A stretch of DNA of 10,426 nt, from NCBI GenBank assembly GCA_003024985.2, contig PXIH01S0008407.1. The stretch is one strand, 5' to 3'. Below, piece by piece: positions 1 to 7,637 of this stretch. How positions within the stretch are numbered: position 1 is the stretch's first letter; each line of letters starts with the position of its first letter. The notes below the pieces were generated by a model. That model was not told where the DNA came from. It saw nothing but the letters and a program-made list of their open reading frames with translations, and searched no databases. A program made the position numbers and the translations under genes. This DNA is from Euperipatoides rowelli (taxonomy: Eukaryota > Onychophora > Udeonychophora > Euonychophora > Peripatopsidae).

Positions 1-67
1 TCTGTAACCAATGAAATTGCTCTATACAAAGGTTTTAATCTGTAACCAATGAAATTGCTCTATACAA
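1..67. repeat. Short tandem duplication, period 38 bp
   Basis: A 28-29 base segment beginning TCTGTAACCAATGAAATTGC occurs at 1-29 and again, identical, at 39-67. They are separated by a short AT-rich spacer. The array may begin before the window, so the copy number is unknown. The rest of 1-286 is AT-rich with no gene that I can support. Confidence 0.85.
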
Positions 68-286
68 TAGCCAATCATCTTCTTGTTTACAACAGTTGTT
101 ATGGTTTTTAGTTTTAAGTATCTAAATGGATTGTAACAAACTTCTAGTATCTCACACAAATATTTTACTTATTTATTAAACTGCTTTACATCCATTTTCA
201 AAGATTCTGTTATACAACTAAATCAATTGCAACAAGAACAACATTATACCTACCCTATTTAAAAAACCTAAGATAGAATTAATTTT

Positions 287-602
287 GAGAGTCTGAAACA
301 AGTTTATATAAGTATCATTTTAGTCAATTGCGCATGTACAGTACTGTTAAGATGGCTAGCAGCTTTATTTTTGGTATTTAGAGTCCTAATATTACCCTAA
401 CCCTGAACCCCAACTATGTATTAAACTCACTTCCCCCCCCCCAACCCTATGATGATGAAAGGGTGAAATAATTTTTTTTTGATCGATTTCTAGAAGTTTG
501 ATCCAATTTCCGGTCAATTTAAGGTAATGACAAAAATATATGTGCAGATGTCAAAAACGTGGTAGAAATGATACTTATATAAGCGCGTTTTAAAGTCTCT
601 TT
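287..602. mobile_element. MITE-like element with about 35-bp terminal inverted repeats (copy 1)
   Basis: The left end (about 287-322) and the reverse complement of the right end (about 564-602) share the core TATATAAGTATCATTT exactly. The flanking bases match imperfectly, starting with an AGAG-CT motif. The element is about 316 bp and has no coding capacity, as expected for a non-autonomous DNA transposon. Its interior (about 358-490) contains the strings GAACCC, ACTATGTATTAAAC, a C-homopolymer, TATGATGATGAA and GTGAAATAAT. These recur in the same order and orientation at about 8074-8210, so this is a dispersed family. I could not define target-site duplications with certainty. Confidence 0.7.
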
Positions 603-639
603 TAATTTTGTTGAGTGGTTAATTAATCCACTTGATCAA

Positions 640-1330
640 ACATCATTGAGCTTTGAATATGATAACAGAATCCCACAAGGCTCAGTCCTGGGGTGGGGGA
701 GCTAATATTTGTCATAATGGTCAATGATGTAACCACAGACATAGACTATTATGTTAAGTTCATGGATAACCTAAAGATATTTTTTGGGATGGATGGAAAT
801 AAAACAACTTTAACTCAGCATTAACAACTCAATTGTGAGTTAAATAAAACAAATAAACATGACATTTAACCCAGACAAGTATTCATTATAATCCCTGAAT
901 TCTAAAAACGGAAAATACACTCAACAATAACTATTAGTGACTTCTTTTTTTAAGAGAAGTTGAAAGAACTAATATCCTGGGGTTATGGAGTTTTAAAAAA
1001 AATCTTAAATGAAATAGTCATGTCAATTCTATAGTCAAAAAAGATTGTTTATTATTTAGAAACTTAAGAGAGACATGATGCTAACATTCATATCATGAAA
1101 ATGACCTTTTATAATATCCATTATGGAATGATGTGTCACTGTGTGCAGATCATCATTAATAATAAATCAAATAAAATGTATAATTATTATAGTCAGTTAC
1201 AAAATAGACTTTAGAAAAATTGTTGAAAATCAATCCATTGATTATGAAATGCTCTAAATACATTCAACATGAAACCATTATCTTAAAGAAGAAGAATCTT
1301 GTTAACAATAAACTTTGACAAATACTTTTT
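640..1330 (+). pseudogene. Decayed non-LTR retrotransposon (LINE) reverse transcriptase fragment
   Basis: Translated pieces in shifting plus-strand frames follow the order of motifs in LINE reverse transcriptases. RIPQGSVLG at 667-693 matches the PQGSVLGP block. The stretch at 711-779 reads VIMVNDVTTDIDYY followed by VKFMDNLKI, which is the INDL and FADD catalytic region with the second catalytic aspartate position degraded (FMDN in place of FADD). MTFNPDKYS at 859-885 matches the M-FN--K block. Around 955-995 a KEVERTNILGV-like segment matches the K---LGV block. Weaker thumb-region similarity continues to about 1230. There are many stops and frameshifts, so it is inactive. A CR1/L2/Jockey-like clade is plausible, but I cannot resolve it. 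Confidence 0.7.
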
Positions 1331-1585
1331 AAAGTATTCCTAATATTATTACCACCCAAGCAGGAGTATATTCAAGAGATTGAATAGTAATTCAAATAAA
1401 TTTGTAGTTACTTAAATAAGAACATAATGTTAGTATAGCTTACCTATAATTAATGGAATCAGATCATAAATTGATTTTAAGCCTATATTCTAATGTTTGT
1501 TACAATTTAATGTGTAGTTTAATATAATGTTGTAATATTTTATTTAATAACTCATAGTCTCATAATTATAATAGATAAAAATCCG

Positions 1586-1667
1586 ATATCCTATTAATCC
1601 AAGGATTTAACTAATTAAAATATGTAACTTATATCCTATTAATTCAAGGATTTAACTAATTAAAATA
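1586..1667. repeat. Tandem duplication, period 45 bp
   Basis: Two near-identical copies beginning ATATCCTATTAAT, followed by CAAGGATTTAACTAATTAAA, lie at 1586-1622 and 1631-1667. They differ by one base in the shared part. The array runs directly into the trinucleotide microsatellite. The preceding stretch (about 1331-1585) is AT-rich and holds nothing that I can assign. Confidence 0.85.
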
Positions 1668-2165
1668 ATAGTAATAATGGTGGTGGTGATGACAATGATA
1701 ATAATGATGATGGTGATGATGATAATGTGGGGGATGGTGGTGATGCTGATGATTATGATGTTGGGATGGTGATGATGATGTGGGGGTGGTGATGGTGGTG
1801 GTGATGATGATGGTGTGGATTATGTGGGAGTGGTGGTGGTGTTGATGATGATGATGTGAGGGTGGGGTGGTGGTTGTCATGATGATGATGTGGATGATGA
1901 TGATGATGTGGGAGTGGTGGTGGTGGTGATGATGATATGTGGAGGTGGGGTGGTGGTCATGATGATGATGTGGGGTGGTGTTGATGATGATGATGTGGGA
2001 GTGGTGGTGGTGATGATGATGATGAGGGGGTGATGATTATGTGGGGTGGTGGTGGTGATGATTATGATGATGTTGAGTGGTGGTGGGGATGATGAGGTGG
2101 AAGTGGTGAAGGTGATGTTGATGTAGGGATGGTGGTAGTGGTAATGATGAGATGATGATATAATG
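1665..2165. repeat. Compound (GAT)n/(GGT)n trinucleotide microsatellite, about 500 bp
   Basis: About 500 bp of interleaved GAT, GGT, GTG and ATG trinucleotides, broken by GTGGGGG and GTGGGAGTGG runs. Those runs recur every few tens of bases, so there is a higher-order minisatellite structure inside the simple repeat. The plus strand is strongly G over C. Long open frames on the minus strand here encode only His/Thr/Tyr or Val-rich low-complexity peptides, which are repeat artefacts. The tract lies upstream of exon A, presumably in an intron of that gene. Confidence 0.95.
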
Positions 2166-2360
2166 ATGAAAATAACAATAACAATAATAGAATGAGAACA
2201 CTACTACTACTACTACAACCGTTGCCATTGCTGTAGACACTACTTCTGTCACTACTGCAACATTGCTGCTACTACTATATTACTGCTACTACTACTGAGA
2301 CAATGACTCTTACTCCTATCCCTACTCTTCCTCTTCCTCCTCTTCATCTCTTCCCGCTAC
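2166..2360. repeat. Continuation of the microsatellite as (AAYA)n, (CTA)n and pyrimidine-rich tracts
   Basis: After 2165 the composition switches. AATAACAATAACAATAAT is followed by ACTACTACTACTACTAC at about 2197-2216, then degenerate CTA/CTG/TGC triplets to about 2298, then a CTCTTCCTCTTCCTCCTCTTC pyrimidine tract at about 2320-2350. The plus strand is now C-rich, the reverse of the 1665-2165 block. The two halves are therefore partly complementary (GTAGTGG-type against CTACTAC-type). Confidence 0.9.
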
Positions 2361-2488
2361 TACTTTATGCTAAAATATATTTCTGCTCAAACTTCTATAA
2401 ATTCAGTCAATCTTTCTAATTATATTTGTTATTCATATTAAATAGTTGATGTATCAATTTTATAACTGTATTTTCTTTCTATTTAAAG

Positions 2489-2745
2489 ATTGGATGTAGA
2501 AGATATTGAATACTTAATGTTTGTAAATGGTAGCTTAATCCCTGAAAATGAAGATGGAGGCATCTCAGCACCAGTACTAGAAGATGTATTAATGAATTAT
2601 GAATTGCCTATTACTCCCTACCAAAGTCATTTATCTGTCGACCCACAGAAAGTAATGATTGCTAACTTCCGAGGAGTCATCACTAAGTCAGATAAGAATA
2701 GACTAAGCAAAGCTATAATCAAAGTGTGGAAAGAACACTGGAAAG
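2489..2745 (+). CDS. Exon A of a spliced gene: extracellular-type domain, copy 1 (possibly KIAA1549/UPF0606-like)
   Basis: A 257-nt internal exon. The acceptor is at 2487-2488 after a pyrimidine-rich stretch (TTTTCTTTCTATTTAAAG). The donor at 2746 reads AAAG/GTAAAC. It enters in phase 2, its first base completing a codon, and exits in phase 1. It encodes about 85 residues from LDVEDIEYLMFVNGSLIP to IIKVWKEHWK. The open frame continues to a stop at 2817-2819, but I read that part as intron because the donor fits the downstream exons. Visible features are a beta-strand-like start, an N-G-S glycosylation sequon at residue 13, an LEDVL helix, and a charged helix with a W-K-x3-K-G end. Exon B at 7638-7885 aligns with it residue by residue at V3, I6, N13 and the C-terminal A-x2-K-x-W-K...K-G. 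The strand/NG/strand, then helix, then KxW order reminds me of the repeated ectodomain of KIAA1549. That is weak, memory-based evidence. No start codon is implied; earlier exons must lie upstream. Confidence 0.7.
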
Positions 2746-4100
2746 GTAAACATAATCTCATATGCAACATAGGACATGTCTATGTTGATAAACTGTTGCA
2801 TGATTACAAAGCAAAGTAATGCGTAGCAGACCCTTGTAGACATTATCAAAGAAAAAATATAGATTTGTTGTTAATATCAAAATTTAGTTTTGTTATTTTA
2901 GTATCAAATAATTAAAGAAATTAAAAATATACAGTATATGTTTAGTCTTATAATCTTAGCATTTGAACTCTCAACTTTATTCCCACTTTACACAGAGTGT
3001 TAGAAACCATATGTCATCAGCTTGATATACAGTACATAGTAATATAATACAATACAATACAATACAATGTCATCTTTTTTTTCCAAAAGTAATTTCAAAC
3101 ATTCACTTAGTATACATTATTAGACGTTGTATTTGTACAGTATTATCAATATTTGATTTATAATGTATTTACAGTGTGTTATAAAAAATAAGCAGTTAGC
3201 TAGCTGGTTCTGTAGATCCATATTTTATATAACAAAAATATAGAACAATTTGACAAGGGAAAGACAGACCTGAAGGATCTAAATATCTATCTAGACTCTT
3301 CTTCAATGTTACCAAGAATATAACGCCTACCAGGTTTTTGGACCACTCTACTAAGAATAAGGTTTTTTTATGGCAAAAAATCTAAAAAAAACAATAAAAA
3401 TTTAAAAGAAACATGATTTCATAACGAAACAGAAAAAAATTACAAAAACTGTCTAGTTTAAATTAATGATTTGTTTAGGCTATGTATAATAAGAAAATAT
3501 ATTTACAAAAATAAATATTATTGACTACACATCATCATAAAATTATCACAATAAAATATAACTAAAAATTGAGATCTGCCAATTATAGAAATAAATTATT
3601 ACATTACGACTAAATTATGACAAAATGATAATGAAACTGAATAAAATATAAATAAATTATTCAATTAATAAGAAAAAAATAAATTTAAGTGGCTCAATCT
3701 TCTCTGATTTTACAAGAAAAAAATATGTACAAATAACTTACACATTCTGCAAACAGCTATGTACATTTAAATGTAATCTTCACAGAGTCAAAACGTCTAA
3801 GTCTTGAAGGTGAAATTCGGGAAAAGGGATAAAGATATTTTTATTTAAAATTTATTGAAACAAATAAAAAAAATGTTCATCTTGGGAGTGAAGACTGATG
3901 TGGATTTTCTTCTGCAACTCGATGCTGTAATGTTACGAAGAAGATAAAATTCTTGATTAAAGTATGAAAGTTCTTTTTATTCTTTTTAGTAAAATTCTCC
4001 CTGTTATAACTTTATCACAGATATTAATAAGAAAATTGAATAAATAAGGAAAAGGAATCTTCTGCCATGGTCTTTTGAGCACTGTGAGAAATCATTATTT
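2746..4100 (+). other. Intron (5' part), AT-rich with no gene seen
   Basis: This begins with the exon A donor. The DNA is very AT-rich with many short A and T runs. The only clear pattern is an (AATAC)n stretch at 3046-3068. I found no splice-bounded open frame, tRNA-like element or inverted-repeat element here. Confidence 0.5.
3046..3068. repeat. (AATAC)n pentanucleotide microsatellite
   Basis: About four and a half units of AATAC in a row, flanked by a near-matching AATAT unit. It lies in the intron after exon A. Confidence 0.85.
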
Positions 4101-4109
4101 ATTATTACC

Positions 4110-4540
4110 ACTCATGTATGGCGGGTTGAGGCCTCAGACTGTCGAAACCAGACAGGTCATTGGTGTAAGCCGGCAAGAGATACTTTAGACCGGCGAACTG
4201 AATTGGTAAAGGATTTGGCCCATCACATTTAGCTTCAGCTCTCCTCTACTTGAGTTGGTTTACTTGTATGATCTTTAAAGTAAATGATGACCTTTTCTTT
4301 TGTCCGTCAGAAATAGCTTTTAATTGTGTAAGTGACGGCTTTATTACAGCTGTGGACAGCTTCTACTAGTGTAAGGCTGAGGCAAATACTAAAAGGTGAC
4401 TGTATGACTTTTTGATGAGTAGCCACAACTGTTGAAGAGGAAGCTCTCAGGAGAAGACTGGAACTGGTTGTGAACTTGTACTAGGATCGAGTGAGTGGAA
4501 TCAATAGGTTAACATCTTCTGGATGAAATATCAGGTCTGT
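4110..4540. other. Unclassified GC-richer patch within the intron
   Basis: This stretch stands out from its AT-rich surroundings. About 4120-4200 contains GAGGCCTC (a palindrome), an AGACTGTCG...CCAGACAGGTC stretch, and a GCCGG/CCGGC pair at about 4171-4195 that could close a stem over a 16-base loop. The remainder has mixed composition and no long open frame. It could be an old interspersed repeat (a SINE body or a LINE tail), a non-coding RNA or a regulatory element. I see no A/B box pair and no clean termini, so I leave it unnamed. Confidence 0.35.
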
Positions 4541-4720
4541 GGTTAGCAGTAGTTTGTTAAAAAATAATAATCAGGGAGAGGGAAAAATGTTCTCCACTTT
4601 ATAATGTCTGTAAATATAAAATAAAACAGTTTTGGGGGAATTTGGCTGAATCATTATTGCTTCCATGAAGATTAATTGGAGACGCTCCAATAATAATAAT
4701 AAAAGGTGGTTTTTATGAAT

Positions 4721-4734
4721 AAATTGGTTTACAG
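4721..4734. repeat. Left target-site duplication of the SINE
   Basis: AAATTGGTTTACAG lies immediately before the SINE head and recurs exactly at 5377-5390. The length of 14 bp is usual for target duplications made by LINE-encoded machinery. Confidence 0.75.
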
Positions 4735-4801
4735 GTCAAGGTGGCATGGCCGCGAGGTTCTGTACCCAGCCACGGTGTGCTTGGCATATAAGGGGATCGT
4801 A

Positions 4802-4812
4802 GGTTCGATACC
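4802..4812 (+). promoter_or_regulatory. RNA polymerase III box B of the SINE
   Basis: GGTTCGATACC differs from the tRNA-gene box B consensus GGTTCGANTCC at one position. It lies about 55 bp after the box A-like segment, which is a normal spacing for a tRNA-derived SINE. Confidence 0.75.
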
Positions 4813-4959
4813 TGGGCAGCTTCGGTGCCAAAAAATTGATGAATTTTCTTTCATTGTTTGGCGGCACCAGGGAATTTAATAGATTATAAATATATTAATC
4901 ATGTATATCTTAACATATAATTGGATTAATGGCAGAAATGGAAAGAATCATAGGATTAA

Positions 4960-5273
4960 CCCTTTCCACTCCACTGAATTCAGAGAATTTGGTTTCTACA
5001 GCTCCACAAGAAAAATGAAAAATCAATTTTTTTTAAATTTAAGATTAGTGTTCTTTTAATTATTTTTTTTTAAAAATCTCTTGGGATAATTAAAGACAAA
5101 TATATTTGGAGTCTTTGAAACTAAAAAAAATAGTAATTGAAGCATATTTGAATATAATAATAATTATTGATTATGAAATACAAGGAAATGAAAATGGCAA
5201 TTCAGAATCAACTTTGGAGTGCAACTACTAAATTAAAAATGGCGATTGAGAATCGCCATTGGAGTGGAAAGGG
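4960..5273. mobile_element. piggyBac-like MITE (TTAA target site) inside the SINE
   Basis: A 314-bp non-coding element bounded by TTAA at 4956-4959 and 5274-5277. Its terminal inverted repeats start CCCTTTCCACTCCA on the left and are the exact complement, TGGAGTGGAAAGGG, on the right. A duplicated TTAA target and CCYT-type ends are hallmarks of piggyBac-superfamily elements. Near the right end, a segment of the form TGGCRATTSAGAATC occurs twice (5195-5221 and 5240-5267). The second copy is perfectly self-complementary (TGGCGATT/GAG/AATCGCCA). There is no transposase frame, so it would need a partner in trans. Confidence 0.8.
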
Positions 5274-5376
5274 TTAAGAGTAATGAACACGGCAAGAAAG
5301 AAAACAGCACTGTTGTATCCGGTTCAGAAGAATGTTAACTAGATACTGTGAATATGTAAATAATAGAACAATAAAC

Positions 5377-5390
5377 AAATTGGTTTACAG
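5377..5390. repeat. Right target-site duplication of the SINE
   Basis: An exact second copy of AAATTGGTTTACAG, marking the 3' end of the SINE insertion. Confidence 0.75.
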
Positions 5391-5800
5391 TCACCAATCA
5401 GTTTTTAAACTATTAAAGTTGTAGAAAATTTTAAATTATACATGGTCCAGGAAGCAAAGGGGATTTCCCCAAGGTAGTATTTTGTGCCTCAACATATTGT
5501 ATTCCACAGAGAGGGGCAGGATGACACAACAGCAATAAAAAATATACAAATTTGTATATGAATATCAGAGAAGGTATTTACATAATTGCCAAAAAAATAA
5601 TTAAATATAAAATCAGAGAAAGTTGCCAAATAAACAAAAACAGTGAAAAGAGCTAATCTCTAAGTAGTTTAGTTCCTGAGATATTGAAAAAGTGGTTTTA
5701 TTGTTGTTTTCTCTGATAAGCATTCTAGTGGTTTGAATAAAACTACAGGTCAGCTTTGCATGTAATTACAGATCAGTTATTAATGAACTAAAATGGTTAA
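5391..5800 (+). pseudogene. Short decayed LINE reverse transcriptase fragment and AT-rich intron
   Basis: At 5461-5502 the plus strand reads GFPQGSILCLNILY, matching the G-PQGS-LGP-LF-IY block of LINE reverse transcriptases, with one Cys where Gly is expected. The upstream and downstream sequence is too decayed to extend the match with confidence, and stops are frequent. After about 5560 I see only AT-rich intronic sequence. The SINE target site lies just before this relic, and the SINE might have inserted into the older LINE. Confidence 0.45.
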
Positions 5801-6071
5801 ATGATAAAAGTCAGGTATAAATGGTATACAATCTTACAAACAAAAACACCCACACATACAAACACACACATGCCAATATGAAATGCTCAAAGCTCTTTTG
5901 GAATGGGGAAAAATATGCCTTATTTCTACAAAAAATCACCCCCCTCCCCCGAGAGATTTGCCGTTACCTGTTTTGTTTTTTAATATATTTATTTATATTA
6001 CATATTTGTTTCTTCAATGTAATTTTCCATGGTCATATGATTAGTTCAAGTGATATTTCTCTTTTTTCCAG

Positions 6072-6132
6072 ATTGCAATTGTATTTTAAAAGTTCAACTT
6101 TTAAGAGGACAGAATTTTGTTACATATGATGG
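6072..6132 (+). CDS. 61-nt linker exon joining the two domain copies
   Basis: A microexon-sized internal exon with two strong splice sites. The acceptor follows the pyrimidine tract ATTTCTCTTTTTTCCAG (AG at 6070-6071). The donor is GG/GTAAGT at 6133, a full consensus. It enters in phase 1 and exits in phase 2, exactly what is needed between exon A (exit phase 1) and exon B (entry phase 2). The last base of exon A plus AT gives Asp. Nineteen complete codons follow, CNCILKVQLLRGQNFVTYD, and GG plus the first base of exon B gives Gly. The hydrophobic strand pattern and the C-x-C motif fit an extracellular beta-rich segment. The open frame that begins upstream at 5821 is mostly intron; only its end overlaps this exon, and in that frame the exon reads differently. 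Confidence 0.65.
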
Positions 6133-6260
6133 GTAAGTAAGCTTTTTGTTTAAGGAAAATTGAATAATTAAATAATAAATTAAATTGTATAGATGATAAA
6201 TGCTAAAAATAGTAAAACTAATAATAATAATCAATAAAACTTCCAACTACACTTTGTACA

Positions 6261-6484
6261 TAAAAATATAGAACAAAAAAATCAAAAGAAAAAAAAATCT
6301 AAAAACACCTAACATTTCAATAGAATTATCTGTTTTCTTCAGAGGTACTTTACTTAGTTCTTTCAAAATGGAGCTCAATATTTTTTCTGATCTCTCAAAG
6401 TTAAGTAACTCTGAGGGGAACAGATAATTCTGTTGAAATGTTAGATTTATTTTTTTAGTTCTTTTTGAATTTTTCTATATTTTA
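6261..6484. mobile_element. Long inverted repeat (foldback or MITE-like), about 224 bp
   Basis: The left arm (6261-6370) and the reverse complement of the right arm (about 6376-6484) are imperfectly identical over about 105 bp. The best block is CTAACATTTCAATAGAATTATCTG on the left against the same string with one change on the right. The outer ends match as TAAAAATATAGAA/TTTTCTATATTTTA. The arms meet near GAGCTC at about 6370, leaving almost no loop. A transcript would fold into a long hairpin. There is no coding capacity. It is probably a foldback transposon or MITE within the intron. Confidence 0.8.
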
Positions 6485-6544
6485 AATTTAAAGTTTAGAT
6501 TAAAGTTTTAATTGCAAATTTACTTGATTGAATGGATTTTTTCT

Positions 6545-6895
6545 TCTTTTAGTAATAATAGTAATAATGCATAATTACATATCCTAACCTCAATAATAAT
6601 AATGATGATGATGATGATGATGATGATAATGATGATGATTATGCTAACATTATAACAATAACAATTGCCACATCCATTGTCTCTGCCACTGCTATTGCAG
6701 CTGCAACTAAAACAAACACAACCACAATAAGTATAATGACAATTACAAGAATAATATTAACAGAAATAACACTAATAACAGGAAAAACACAACCCAATAA
6801 TAATAATAATAGCAATAATAATGACAACAATAACAATAATAGCAATAATAATAGTTACACAATAATAATGATAATAATAAAAAGAATATAAATAT
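6545..6895. repeat. Compound (AAT)n/(ATG)n/(AAC)n microsatellite
   Basis: This starts with a pure (ATG)n block at about 6600-6640, followed by degenerate AAC/AAT/ACA triplets to about 6895. The minus-strand open frame here gives only Leu/Val/Ile-rich low-complexity peptide and is an artefact of the repeat. Confidence 0.9.
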
Positions 6896-7077
6896 CATCA
6901 ATACAATAACAATATGGCAAAGGGAGATGGTTATTTATTCTAATTTAAACATATTTATATTTAAGGTTACACTTTATTTAATAATTATAATATTAGTCTC
7001 GATCTAGGTTATCCAAGAGTGTACATTTTGTGGTGTAGTTAGTCTATTTTCTAAGATTAATGTTGTGTATAATTAAG

Positions 7078-7102
7078 AATTATTATTATTATTATTATTT
7101 TA
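7078..7102. repeat. (ATT)n microsatellite
   Basis: About seven ATT units in a row inside the intron before exon B. Confidence 0.85.
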
Positions 7103-7637
7103 TTATATCTGTAGTGTTATATTGATTTTTTTCTGCATCAATATTAATTTTAAGTTTGTTGTCTTTTCCAATTAATGGATCACTAAAATATGGAGTAAGT
7201 TGGTGCAATCTTCATTTTATTTTACACAATCGTTTTGCTTACCTTGTTGGGTTCCCTGCAGCAACATAGCTTTTACAAATTACAATTTTTAAAGAACTTT
7301 TTCATTTGTTTTCAAATAAAACCATTTTATATAGGCCACCATCTAGATGTTTCTTAATGAATAAATTTTATAAACAAACCCTTAACTTAACCCCATATTC
7401 TACTGACCCTAATTCAGACATGAATATCATAGTATGTCCAACCATAAGTATCACATTAGGCTCCAATAAGCCAATCAGAATTCTCAATCTGCTTGATGGT
7501 GGTCATCTTGAAAGATTACTCCAGCCAATACTAGAACCAAATACCATACATGTTTGATATTTGCTAGAACTATTTAAGTTTATTAGGCTACATAACAATT
7601 ATAAAAACTTTTTTTTTTTTTCGATTTTGGTTCTCAG

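Larger units (their letters stand above)
4735..5376 (+). mobile_element. tRNA-derived SINE, interrupted by a nested MITE
   Basis: The element begins right after a 14-bp direct repeat and ends right before its second copy. Its head is tRNA-like: a box A-like GTGGCATGGCCGCGAGG at about 4741-4757 and a near-perfect box B GGTTCGATACC at 4802-4812, the internal RNA polymerase III promoter layout. Downstream is a short inverted pair, GGTGCC at about 4825 and GGCACC at about 4863, which could fold a hairpin in the RNA. A 314-bp TTAA-flanked element occupies 4960-5273. Subtracting it leaves a SINE of about 324 bp, whose tail resumes at GAGTAATGAACACGG and ends in AATAGAACAATAAAC, with no long poly-A. 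The element lies in the intron between exon A and the linker exon, in the same orientation as the gene. Confidence 0.75.
6133..7637 (+). other. Intron between the linker exon and exon B
   Basis: A 1505-bp intron with GTAAGT at its 5' end and, at its 3' end, a long T-run followed by TTGGTTCTCAG. It carries an inverted-repeat element, a compound microsatellite and an (ATT)n run. A stop-free stretch at 7306-7557 follows a weak acceptor (TATATAG at 7334), but it has no good donor and no resemblance to the exons, so I do not call it coding. Confidence 0.6.

Noticed and set aside
1656-2252. Two minus-strand open frames rich in His/Thr/Tyr and Val
   Set aside because: They are translations of the trinucleotide microsatellite. 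The composition is dictated by the repeat and there is no domain or splice support.
4735-4830. A functional tRNA gene
   Set aside because: Box A and box B resemble tRNA, but the acceptor stem does not pair and the unit is followed by a SINE body and flanked by target duplications.
5821-6129. Plus-strand 102-codon open frame starting with ATG
   Set aside because: Most of it is low-complexity intronic sequence, including CA-rich and T-rich runs. Only the end overlaps a real exon, which is read in a different frame.
6639-6845. Minus-strand Leu/Val/Ile-rich open frame resembling a membrane segment
   Set aside because: It is the complement of the AAT/AAC microsatellite, and the hydrophobicity comes from ATT/GTT codons.
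7160-7199. Possible small exon ending at a GTAAGT donor at 7194
   Set aside because: The upstream acceptor (TTTTAAG) is poor. A 44-nt exon in this intron would break the frame already satisfied by the linker and exon B.
7306-7557. Plus-strand 83-codon open frame just before exon B
   Set aside because: The acceptor at 7334 is weak, no credible donor lies before the stop, and its entry phase does not fit between the linker and exon B. It does not resemble the other exons.
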